Positions 38,783 through 59,265 of a stretch of DNA of 64,000 nt are shown here, one piece after another. How positions within the stretch are numbered: the stretch's first letter is position 1; every line of letters begins with the position of its first letter. The translations under genes and the position numbers were made by a program. The notes beneath the pieces are model-generated. The model did no database searches, was not told where the DNA came from, and worked only from the letters and a program-made list of their open reading frames with translations. The stretch comes from Pempheris klunzingeri (Eukaryota > Chordata > Actinopteri > Acropomatiformes > Pempheridae), in contig NC_092016.1 in the NCBI RefSeq assembly GCF_042242105.1, positions 7,144,501 through 7,208,500 on the forward strand. The letters run 5' to 3'.

Positions 38783-41700
38783 TCAGCCTAGTCTGTTATC
38801 TTTTACCGGCTGCCTCTCTCCCTGACGACAGAGCAAAACCACTGATATCAAGTAGAGCCCAAAGCAGGCGAGAAAATCATAATGGTAGGCCACAACTACA
38901 AATACCACCAACAAGGTGGCATATAACAATGTTTTTGCAATGTTGCTGAAGGAAAAAGTCTGCAGCCACCATGACACATTTCTCTTGATGCTTTCCTGTC
39001 CACTTGACACTGGCAGAGTCGCAGCTGTGGGTAAGACGTCTGCTGTCTCTGTGTCTTCGTGATTGTCCTGAAGGCGGCTGAGGTGCTGGTCTTCATCCAG
39101 AGACTCACTGATGGATGGCATGGGTGTGGACAGCAGCTTGCTTCTGCTCACAGAGGGCCTCTTGCCCGCAATGAAACCTGTATCTTTGTTCCTGTCTTTA
39201 TGTGTCTGTGCCCCAGTGTGAACAGCCCTCAGACAATGCATGTACAGCTCCACCTCATCATCAGAGTCAGAATCTGCTGAACCGCTGTCGTGGCTTGCTT
39301 GGTCACCTTCCGGTTCGTCTGCAAAAATGCATAAATCTCCATCTGCAGCTGTTGAGTGATTCTCATCTCCCACAGGTTTTGATAGGTCATGTGTACCATG
39401 CTTGTTAGTTTGAAAATCTTCCTCTTTGTGAAGATGCCTTTCAGTTGTCATGTGTGCATTTTGCCCCTCTCCTGTATTTTCTTTGTCAAAAACTCTCTTG
39501 TCATGCACATTGTTCACCAGAGCAGGTAAACTATATTCAACCTTGTTTTGTGAAATGTCTAGCCTCTCTTCAGAACACGCCACTTCATTTTCCCTGTCCT
39601 CTGTTGTCATGCTCTCCGATCCGGCATCTACAATCTCCGACTGTCCCATTTCTTCAACTGGAATTTCCTCCTTGTAACCTGGGATCTCCTCTTCTACGTT
39701 TTCCTCCTTTGGTTTTACCTTATACTCCCAGTCAACGCCTGCTTCATTGTCAGTGTACAAGTCTGTTTCCATTTCCTCTTCCCTCCCTATCGGCTGTTCT
39801 TCTTGGATGCTGTGTGTTCTGTGTTTTTCTTCCTTTATCACAGTCTCCTCTTGTTCCTCCTCAGCTGGTTCTTCCACTCCTGCTGTCATTTTCGTCTTCG
39901 TGGCTTGAGTATATTCTAATTCTTTCCCACCTTCCTCCCCATCTTTTCCAACCACAGTCTCTCCAATTTCTTCCTGTCCAATTCTCTGCTTGTCCCCTAA
40001 AACATCTGCATCTTCAGCCTTGCTCTCTTTCTCTCTTGCAGCTGTGATCTCTCCCTCTCCCACCTCTCTCTTGTCCTCTGTTTTCTCTTTTTCCTCATCT
40101 GCTACAGCTCTATTTTCTGATGCTGTCTCTATCCCTGCGTCCTCCAATTGTTCTCCTTGATCTTCCTCCACTGCTTCAATGTCCTCCGCTTTTAAACTTA
40201 TTGTATTGCTTTTCTCTTCATCTGTTAAAATGTTTTTCTCCTCCTCTTCCACCATCATCTCCCAGTTTTTTACCTCAGCAGTGTCCGCTGAGCTAAAATC
40301 CTCCTGTTTTGAGACAGCAGTCTTGATTCCATGATACTCTATGTTTTTTGAAACCATAATTACTTCATCTTTTAAAATGTCTACATCTTTGAGCCTCATG
40401 ACCATTTCACCATGTATGTGATCGTTACTCATCGCTGCTTTTGTCAATGAATCAGCTACTTCACCTATAACCTTAATTTCAGCTGAGTGTTTTCGTTCAT
40501 CTTTATGCAAGTTGCTCATCACTTTATTTCCTTCTTCCACATTACCGGTTTCTTCCTGAGTTTCAAGAGATATCTGAGGTGCTGTGAAATCCTTTTCCTT
40601 CACACTTTCAAAACAAGAAATATAGCAATTATTGGTTTCCTCTGTAGCTAAATTATTGCTGTGGTTATTCAAATCATGTAAAGCTTCTAATAGTTTAGCC
40701 TCCTCTGAAATAGCATTCTTTGTTGATATAATTACTGTTTGGCCAACAACATCATGTTTGTTTGATTCATCTACACACTCACAGTGCTTTGCTCTACTAC
40801 TGCTGGCCTGTCGGTCTGTCTCATCAGTGATAGTCTGAGAAAGCTGAAGTGACATAATTGAGGTTTTTAGAGTGGTCATAGCTTCTTGTGTTCCACATTG
40901 TGTAAGTGTTTCATCTAGATTAGTTTTAATTTGTGCACATGTATGCTCTGGCAGCTGAGCACGTGCTGTTTCTGCGGCGGTTTGGCTGTGGTGGTCAGGG
41001 GTCATATTGTCTTCCTGTACTGCTCCCTGGAGAAGTAAACTCTCTGAGGGTATTTGTGGATTCAACAAATCTGTGTTTATAATATTCACAGTATGTTGAT
41101 GTACTTCTGTGTCTCCTGAAATTGTTTTTAGAACCTCAGATGTCTTTGGGCAGCTCTGGTCCGGGTGTATAATCTCAACTGGATCCTGCAGAGTTTCTGC
41201 ATGGTCATTTGTTGTCACAAAGGGAGGACTATTCAGAGTGGCATCAAAGCATTCTTGGTTTGATTCCTGAGACTTAATCAGTTTTCCCTGAACTTTGTCA
41301 GTGTTACCTTTATCCTCTGTTGGAACAATGAAGCTGGTTTCTTTTCTTTCAGTGGGAGGGAAACTTTGAGTTAAGTCTCCAACATTCAGTGTGGCCTGTA
41401 TTGGATTTCTCCAATCACCTACACTCTGACTTTCACTTCCAACTCTGCCAAACACCTGATGATATAGTGGAGCCATCACAGTTCCAAATGTTAAGCTGTT
41501 AGGCTGGATAACGAGGCTTTCGATGCTCACTGCTGAAAAAACACTGTCAGCTGGTTCAGCTACAATGTTACAGTCATGACTCATGCCTTGCTCCTGACTG
41601 CTTTTTTCAGCTTTGGAGACAGACTTGTTGATATTTTGACATTCTGCGGGAGCAGGCTCATCATTCAGACACAGTGGGTTGTCTGGGATATCTGTGGCAC

Positions 41701-44054
41701 TCTCACTCCCTGTTAATGAGTCAGCCAAATTGATGCGCTCAGATTTCTCCGGTTCGCTCTTAGATGTGCAGTCATGTGCTGCAGACGCATCATGTAGAAC
41801 ATCAAGGAGGGGTTCGCCGCATATTTCAACAGATTCAGGAACAAACTGAGCACCTTCTGATTTGCTGCTCCCCTCAGAGTTCTGTTTCTTTGGGATTTCT
41901 TCTTGAGCTACCTGTTTTGCCTCTGGAGGTGATTCATCTCTTTCCGTGTCATTTGCTCCTCCATCTCTCTGAGCAAAGTAGTCTCTCACCCGAGCCATCC
42001 GTGCAGCTTTTCTGCGACTTCTGCGGCTGCTGTTCTGTCTGCTCTCGATCTGTCCATCAACAAAGGGGAAAGATTAATTTCAGTTTGATCGCACAGTAGT
42101 TATGCTCATTGCATTTTTGATTAAATATAAGGATAAGGACAAGAATATATGGATAAATAAGGATAGGGATGAGAATATGAGGATAAATGATTAAAACGGT
42201 ATCAAAATAGCACAAAACAAAATATGAAACAGATAGGGACAGCTTGCACCAAGTGTCCTTTAGGTGTCCAGTACATTGTGATATGCTGGTGCTACTCAAG
42301 TCCCTGCCACGTGACACCAGGGGTAAGTTTTCAGCTCGTCCTGTACCTCACAGACACACCGTGGTGTCTTTAAGCCGCTAGTAAACATTCTTGAATTGGC
42401 TTTTTAAGTCAGAATATTTGGCATCTTAAAGTCTAAAGGCATAAAATGTCAAATTAAACTGTACTATTATGTCTTGGTTTATACATGCCAAAAAGAAAGA
42501 AAGAAAGAAAGAAAGGGTAAGTATTGTGGGTTTTTTTTACTCACCAGTAATTTCTGTTGATTTTCCTCTGATGTTCCTGACTGACCATTGCAGATTTGCT
42601 TGGCTTTCATTGCCTCCACTTCCTCTTTATGTTTTGACACATCTGGATAAAAATTGTACATTTATACTGAGGCAGCACTATTCAAATTTTTCATTCAAAT
42701 ATTCAAATTTCACAACTATTTTCTTAATTTCACAATCAGCAAAATAAATATTCACCTGTTGAAATATTTTCTTGAGATGAAGCTTCAATTGCTGAAATGT
42801 TTTCCACAGTGGAGAAGTTCTGACTGTGAATTAATAAAATTGTGATCAGTCAGACTTGAGTCATGTGTCTGTCTCATCTAACTGCCCAATCATATACAAA
42901 CGCATTCATCTTTATGATTAAAACATATTTGAAATAATTTTGCTGATGGTGTTTATCAGTGCAAGATGATGTCTTCATATTGGATTAGTTGCATAACCCC
43001 TGAACCTTACCACAGTTTTGTCAATCCATCATATGTCAGTATTTGTCGAGTCTGCTCTTCCATCTGAGGCATGACGGATATATCTCCTGGCTATGTATGA
43101 TTCTATGTATAGCTAAATGCATTGAATTGTTTCTAAAAACATCACTGTATATCCTCACCTGACCATCCTCAGGCAGCTTTTCTTGCTCACATTTTCCCTG
43201 TGTGGTTTCTCTGTCTTCTCTTTCGCTCTTTGGTGACAGAACAGCACGTAGTTCCTGTTGTTATTGTTGGACCAGAATGTACCCACCGAAGTCTCATATC
43301 GCAGACAAAACTCAACTCTGGCTCCCTGCTCCCCAAATGGGGGCACTAAGGTGAGCTTAAACGAGAAGCAGTCCGTCAGGCTGTCACTGGAACCTGGGAT
43401 GTACTCAGCTAGAAGGTCAAAGTGGCTGGACCAAGTGTCCAAAGTGGTTCGGATGTATACCGCCTTACTGTAGGAGATGTTAAAGACACGGATCACTCCT
43501 TTCAGTATTGTGGTCCCTGGAATTAATGCGATGGTCTCCAACTCCACTTTCTGCTCCTGCACTTTGACCAACAGCTCCTCGGTAGATAAAGGAAGGGAAA
43601 AAGTGAGAGGAGAAAGAAAGTATTCCTCTGCATCTTTACCATCACCCTCAGAGGTGTCATATCCTGGCAGCTTGGGTACATCCCAAGTGTCAAACTCCTT
43701 CACTTGCACCAAACTGAGGCCTTTGGCGTCTGCAAAGGACACTCTCCTGGAGCCACAAAGGGGCAGCTCAGGTTCAGAGTCCTCGTCAGTGACGGAGCTC
43801 TTTCTCCGTGGGAGAGGAGAAGATTTGGGCCTGATGCCGATCACCACCTCACCCTCATCATCATCCACGTCCAAGAAGCAGAAGCCTGGCACTTCTGAGA
43901 CGTTACAGGCCCCAGAAAGTCTTGGTTGTCCCAAACACTCCATGGGGCTCCCTGTGAGCGAGTCAGCGGGAAGTGAACTGCAGTGCTTCTGCTTCTGGCA
44001 ACTGACATTCAACATGCTCTGACTTAACAGATGGAGTCGAGTTACAGATGACAT
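38783..44054 (-). CDS. ppp1r3a: Protein phosphatase 1 regulatory subunit 3A, muscle glycogen-targeting subunit
   Basis: Scaffold protein that brings the PP1 catalytic subunit to glycogen and the sarcoplasmic reticulum, promoting glycogen synthase activation. Four coding exons with matching phases: 44,054-43,159; 42,823-42,756; 42,642-42,545; 42,049-38,783 (stop TGA). They join to 4,329 bases, 1,442 residues, against about 1,122 in human. Seen in the sequence: a PKA-type site RRKSS at about 83-87, the PP1-docking motif RVSF at 104-107, a CBM21 glycogen-binding domain at about 160-272 ending in the diagnostic GTFWSNNNN, then a very long acidic, Glu-rich exon-4 region and a C-terminal membrane segment at about 1394-1428 containing VVAYHYDFL, matching the tail anchor of the human protein. 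ATG 44,054 is chosen because the frame upstream offers only a GTG. The 4-exon layout equals that of mammals. The gene points away from the forkhead gene at 44,999. Confidence 0.95.
42490..42515. repeat. (GAAA)n run in ppp1r3a intron 3
   Basis: About five to six AAAG units in a row, located roughly 30 bases from the donor of ppp1r3a exon 3. Confidence 0.9.
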
Positions 44055-44071
44055 TGTGGCAAGGGCCAACA

Positions 44072-44081
44072 CTATAAATAG
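44072..44081. promoter_or_regulatory. Perfect MEF2-type site upstream of ppp1r3a
   Basis: CTATAAATAG fits the MEF2 consensus YTA(A/T)4TAR on both strands and lies 18 bases upstream of the ppp1r3a start codon. MEF2 factors drive muscle genes and PPP1R3A is a skeletal-muscle protein, so the match makes sense. It could also act as a TATA-like core element if transcription started on the plus strand. Position so near the ATG implies either a very short 5' UTR or a site inside the 5' UTR. Confidence 0.5.
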
Positions 44082-44998
44082 GCCAGATGGGACTTAAACT
44101 ATGTCTGTCTGAGCTCTCACGTCCATGAGACAGACTGTTCGTGTGATATAATCTACAGTATAAATTAATAACTTTCTTCTTCTAATTTTCTTATCTCAAA
44201 ACTGACCAAACACGTAAAAGTTTCGCTGTCATTGTTCTTATATAACTGCCCCCAGGAGAATTATAATGGTATGACAAGCATGAGATTTACCATGACAGCT
44301 ATTTGTGTTTTGTTGCTTTTGGCCAACAATGGATCACATGAGTTCTAAAATGGAACAAATGGCCTGTGCATACTGTTTAGGCCTTCAAGATCATTTCCAC
44401 TGACCAATTGCTGACTCTCTGATGGTGCAATAACCTTGAAATCCTGATACTATGTAAAAAACCATAACCATTCCACCAATCTGCTTATTCTTTTATCTAC
44501 CCAGCTTAGTTTACACTGTTTACAGTTATGCACTGTGTTAATACGATTTCCTGTGTTTATCTCACAGCTGTGACAAAGTGTTATGTCCAGCTCAAGCCAT
44601 GAGCAAAGTGGTTAGTCCTTAATCTTACAGTGCAAATAAAATACATATTTTAACAATGAGTAAGAGTATTGTGTCTTAAGTGACGAACGGTGAACCTTCC
44701 CACCCCCTGAATTTGCTAAGAACAGTATAAAAGCATGTCGGGAAAGATAATTGTTTTGTCCAGCATTTCACCGAACAGGAAAGAACCAAACAGCTGAAGG
44801 CGCCTGACGTTCACAGGATACTTTAAATTTCACTGCGATGCTCAGAGTTGGAAGTTACAGTAAAGACTAAACAAAGAATACAGAAAAAGGAAGACAACAC
44901 ATTGTGGATACTTCATGCATGAAAGAAAGAAAAAAAGAAGTTAATTCATAAATGCATCTAATATAGAAGAGGAAAGCAGAGAAATTACGACACAAGAA
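44082..44998. other. Shared 0.95-kb upstream region of ppp1r3a and the FoxQ2-like gene
   Basis: The two genes are divergent, so this stretch must hold at least part of both promoters. The right part carries a TATA box at 44,726 and the 5' leader of the forkhead gene. Confidence 0.6.
44726..44733 (+). promoter_or_regulatory. TATA box of the FoxQ2-like gene
   Basis: TATAAAAG lies 273 bases upstream of the ATG at 44,999. With a start about 30 bases further on, the 5' leader would be about 240 bases. No intron signal is needed between the two. Confidence 0.5.
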
Positions 44999-45892
44999 AT
45001 GGCTTCAACAATGGCAGATCCTGACGGTACCTACGAGAGCATCCTCACCAGCCCAGCCCATCCTCCCGATGACATGATGAGCAGCCTAGACAATCCTTCC
45101 TCTGAGAGTACTCAGCTCTTCTCTAAGCCTTCGCTCTCCTACATTGAATTAATTGCCAACGTGATCCTGTCCTCCCCTTCCCAGAAACTCAACCTGGCGT
45201 CTATCTACAGAGCAATGGAGGAGCAGTTTCCCTACCTCAGGAGCCGGGGTCCGGGCTGGAGGAATAGTGTCCGGCACAACTTGTCCGTGAACAACTGCTT
45301 TGTGAAGGTGAGCCGCTGCGAGGACGGCCGGGGCCATTACTGGGGTGTCCACCAAGCTTACCTGAGAGACTTCCAGCAGGGGAACTTCAGGCAGTGCAGG
45401 AGGGCCAGGGGGAAGAAGAAGAGGGAGCAATATGACAAAGTGGCGGGGTGTCTGGGTTGGATGGAGACCAGCTGTTTCCTGGGAAGGTTCTGTGGGAGCA
45501 GATCTTTGGGCTCACAATGTTCTCTGCAGCCGCCAAGGGGGTATCAGATGCATCCCTCTGACTGGACCCAACCACTCCATCAGCCTTGGAACATCAATGT
45601 GGGCTGGGTGCAATCCCCCAGCTGGATGAAACATTGCTATTTTCCAGAGAGGCTACTAGACTCATATAGCATGTGTACAGCTGAGAGAGGGCACGGCAGT
45701 GAGTTCATGGCCTCCAGACCTCCAGAGGTGAATGACTCAGTATTGAAAGGCATGAAAGAGTCATATGACAGCACGTTCATGACACCACCGGTGCATGCCT
45801 TCAGTTTTCCCAGCTGCTGGTGCATGTCTCAAGTCATTGCAGAGTTAAAACAACCTTTACCTTACAAATTCAACTTTCAACTTCACTCCTGA
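44999..45892 (+). CDS. foxq2: Forkhead transcription factor, FoxQ2-like, single exon
   Basis: Nuclear DNA-binding regulator. One uninterrupted frame of 297 residues. The forkhead spans about 43-133: KPSLSYIELIANVILSSP, then FPYLRSRGPGWRNSVRHNLS with the recognition helix intact, and the wing GRGHYWGVHQAYLRDFQQGN. The run RSRGPGWRNS plus the wing pattern H-x-A-x-x-x-DF-x-x-G-x-F is what I know from FoxQ2 proteins; other families differ here. A basic stretch RRARGKKKRE follows. The N-terminal TYESIL is a weak match to the EH1-like repressor motif often found near FoxQ2 N-termini. Residues 145-297 are Trp- and Cys-rich and not recognised. The forkhead start is diverged (KPSLSYIELIANVI instead of KPPYSYIALIAMAI). 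AATAAA signals occur at 45,970 and 45,997. Forkhead is certain; the FoxQ2 subclass is likely. Confidence 0.8.
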   Translation: MASTMADPDGTYESILTSPAHPPDDMMSSLDNPSSESTQLFSKPSLSYIELIANVILSSPSQKLNLASIYRAMEEQFPYLRSRGPGWRNSVRHNLSVNNCFVKVSRCEDGRGHYWGVHQAYLRDFQQGNFRQCRRARGKKKREQYDKVAGCLGWMETSCFLGRFCGSRSLGSQCSLQPPRGYQMHPSDWTQPLHQPWNINVGWVQSPSWMKHCYFPERLLDSYSMCTAERGHGSEFMASRPPEVNDSVLKGMKESYDSTFMTPPVHAFSFPSCWCMSQVIAELKQPLPYKFNFQLHS

Positions 45893-45969
45893 ACTGTTTT
45901 AAATCATTATAATGAAAAGCAGAAAAATGAGACTGCGTGGAAAGGTTTTTCCTGTTGCAAAATATACAG

Positions 45970-46002
45970 AATAAATGTATATTATTTCTTTCTATCAATA
46001 AA
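45970..46002 (+). terminator. Polyadenylation signals of the FoxQ2-like gene
   Basis: Two AATAAA hexamers, at 45,970-45,975 and 45,997-46,002, about 80-110 bases past the stop codon. Confidence 0.65.
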
Positions 46003-48384
46003 AACTGGAGGGCAGGTAAATACTAATCCAGTAGGTGGCAGAAAGTTACCTTTGTAACAATATCTACAATTCAATCATTAATTGCTCTCAAGTCTGTCCT
46101 GTTTTAAGACATGTTTTGCACAGAGAAGATGTGCTTGGCCTACTTAATTGACACTTAAATACATTAAATACATCATATCGAAATGTAGTGCACTAATCCA
46201 CATTTACATGGTGTAAACAGCTTCATCTTTACAATGTATTAGCCATAATTATTGTTGTGTGAATTCATAGCTATGCCGTGTTAATTTCCACAATTATTAA
46301 AAATTTGTTTGTGCAAAAATACAAAGGAGGATATTCCGTCTTTGTTCTTACCTTGATATCCCTCTCAGCGCACCTAGGTATAATTACTCCAGATGGTATG
46401 GCAGCGTGACCTTTGGTCGTCATCATCCTCTTTCATCATGCACTTGCAGTCTGTAGAACATATTTTGCAATAAAAAGCTGATGTTACAAGAGACCACCAT
46501 GGGAGTGTGTTAAAGGTGGCATGCTTAAATGAAGAATAGTAAAAAAAAAAAGGTGCAAAAAATGGTTAAAAACACAAAGAAATGACTGTACAGAAATATC
46601 CTGTGCAAAGTCTATTGCATCAGTCATTTCAGGTATTGTCTGTCAATGTAGCTGTGTTAAAAATTTTACACTCTAGGGTACGCTGCATTTATCATCAGCC
46701 AAAATTAAAACACTTTTGTTTTTAACAGATGTACTGATATGCTATTCAAATAAAAGTGCAGACACTACTGTAAATAGCTCTTTGATAACAGTTTGACAGT
46801 TGTGTTGCTGCAGAGCTTTTTGTTTTTCAAATCCCGTAGATGCTGCATATCTAAATAAAGTCACAGACAACTATACTTGTCTTTTCTCAAAGAGGACTCT
46901 TTGTTTTAATCATGAAAGACAATAAATGATGCCTGTATTAAGGCATTTTGTTTTTTAAATGTTTCTTTTTATTGGATTGTGTATGCCTATAAATATCAGC
47001 AAAGTAATGCCTGAAAAATGCATTCTTAATGCAAAATACGCAACTGGAAAGCCTGCTATGTCTATATGTAATACAATATACATTATATCATTATATAATT
47101 GTAGTGAAGATGTGATGGTTATTGATTAATTCAGCTTGTACATGACATTTTTCATGCAGAAATAATCATCACTATAAATGTGAAGGCACTCACCAGGTAA
47201 GCATGTTATATTTATGCCTAAACAAAAAAAAATACCTAGAGCTCTGGCTGATTTGGTACCAATTCTATCCTGTTTTTCACATCCTGGTATTCAACTGCTA
47301 TTCTCACTGTATAATTCACTGACTGACTCCTCCCCCTCAGGTAGACACACAACTCCATCAGTTCTCTCCCATCCTCACTCCAAACTGCATGACTTGGAGA
47401 CATCAACTCTGCCTGGCTGCTCTGAATTTGACTATTCATCTTAAAGGTATGTAGCTTCATCACAATTCTGAAAGACATAGTGGTCATAATAGAAACTGCC
47501 TGACAGCATATCAGTGGGGTTTCTATTATGAAGGTGTGATTAGATTTTACTTCCCGCATTTAGGTGTTAAAACTCCTATCTGTGCTCAACTTTAGAGGTA
47601 ATGGGTTGTATTTTATAGCCTTCTTGCATATGCACAGGATCTTATCTACCTCTTAGTTTTTACTTTATGTAATTCCAAGATAAATTAAGACATGTAATAA
47701 AACTTTGACTGTTAAAAAATTCCAGCTTTCCTAGATTTTCATGCCTGCCAATAAGACGCTACAGATACATTTACTTGACTTTGAGTTGTGATTATCTGAC
47801 ATTATTAAAACTGCACTGTAATTGTCGTATGCACGCAGCCATTGATAAAATGTCAAAAAACTATTGTACGTATAATGAATGTGTATAGATGCCTCCTTTT
47901 TAGAACATAGTGTAAATCACTTGTTATCATTATTTCCATTATGTGCACGAGGTCTGGACGATGTTAATGTACAATAATTCTGATTTTTTTAAAATGTTAA
48001 TTAGCTATATTCACATAACTTTGCTTTGTTGCTGTTTTCATTCGCATGCAATGAAATTCTTAAATGAAAATCATAGATTTGTTAACTTTATCTAGTCTTT
48101 AGTTCTGTAAATAGCATCCTGTAGAGAATTTCACTGGATTTGAAGCTTTGGATTATTTATTTCAGTTGTGCAAATGAATGTATTTTTTCTTTCTCTATGA
48201 ATGTCCTATTAACCAGCACCTCAATAAGCATGCCTATCATCTTTGGTGTTGTTAAAAATTTCCAAGTTAGTTTTCTTTGTGTTTAACGCAAAGCCAGGCA
48301 GAGGCGTGATTTAGCAGTGATGCTGAGCCGTTTCTCCGGTGTTTGAGCCTTACAGCTTATTTAGTGTTGACCGCTTTCTTATAG
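46003..48384. other. AT-rich region between the two forkhead genes
   Basis: Mostly AT-rich without recognisable coding sequence, except a possible untranslated exon at 47,341-47,446. It should contain promoter or upstream intron sequence of the FoxP gene. Confidence 0.5.
47341..47446 (+). other. Possible 5' untranslated exon of the FoxP gene
   Basis: A pyrimidine tract and acceptor (CTCCTCCCCCTCAG) lie just before 47,341, and a strong donor (TTAAAG|GTATGT) just after 47,446. The 106 bases between are more GC-rich than the flanks. If joined to the exon that starts at 48,385, the ATG inside it would run out of frame with the FoxP protein and stop, so the exon would be untranslated. FoxP genes typically have several 5' untranslated exons. 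Purely a splice-signal prediction. Confidence 0.35.
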
Positions 48385-48397
48385 GACCTGAGCTGGG

Positions 48398-58515
<10,118 letters not shown>

Positions 58516-59265
58516 CAAAAAAAGGATGTAAGACTTCAAATAATCAGTGTCAAAGCAGTAGAGTGAGCCTTCATTGAACATTCAGGGATGTGGACCATCT
58601 GCACTTCATGTCTCACCAGAACATTACACAATAACAAGAAACAATAAATACACATCAGACATGAAAAATTATTTTGTTTGTGGATGTCCACATGTCTGCA
58701 GCAGTCCACCCTTTTTCAAAGGAGCCCTTGCCAAGAAAAGAGCATTATGACAAACATTGAGGTAAATTAAAAAAGCAGCAACAATGAGAATGTAAATACT
58801 GTAATTAAACACAGAGTTGGATCTGATAGTTTGGCTGAGATGATTTCCTTTTCACCATGAACAAATCTTGTCCTTCCACGGAGACGATGCATCCCAACGG
58901 CCAAAGTAATGTAATGTTATAATGTTAGAATACGATGCAGAGATGAGTGTTTATTGTAATAGCGCAAAGGAATAACACGGGGTTAATGTGAATGCCGTGT
59001 TACTGCAGACAGAGAGAAAGATGTTTTGTTGTGATTGTTTCGTGTTGATGAAATATTTGAAAACATGTATAGTTTGTGCCGTGGCTTCTCTCTGTCGTCT
59101 TTGTACATAAATAAAATCTTGGAAGATGCACATCAGCCAGCTAAAATATGTTTTGTCAATGCTCCATTTTTTTTAAAAAAAGCAAGCAAAGTAACTATGT
59201 GCGTTTTCCTGTTTCCTCTGTGTTTCCACTGAAATAAAGATCCAATCCACTTTTATAACATCTAT
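58516..59265 (+). other. 3' UTR of the FoxP gene, with polyadenylation signals
   Basis: AATAAA occurs at 58,643-58,648, 59,110-59,115 and 59,233-59,238, so alternative 3' ends are possible. The extent of the UTR is inferred from the last signal. Confidence 0.5.

Noticed and set aside
39445..40047. Open frame of 200 codons on the plus strand
   Set aside because: Antisense to the Glu-rich exon 4 of ppp1r3a; the codon bias of GAA/GAG-rich sequence leaves the opposite strand open.
43477..44022. Open frame of 181 codons on the plus strand
   Set aside because: Antisense to ppp1r3a exon 1, which encodes the PP1-docking motif and CBM21 domain.
44055..44072. Extension of the ppp1r3a protein by six residues
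   Set aside because: It would need a GTG start; the first ATG in frame is at 44,054.
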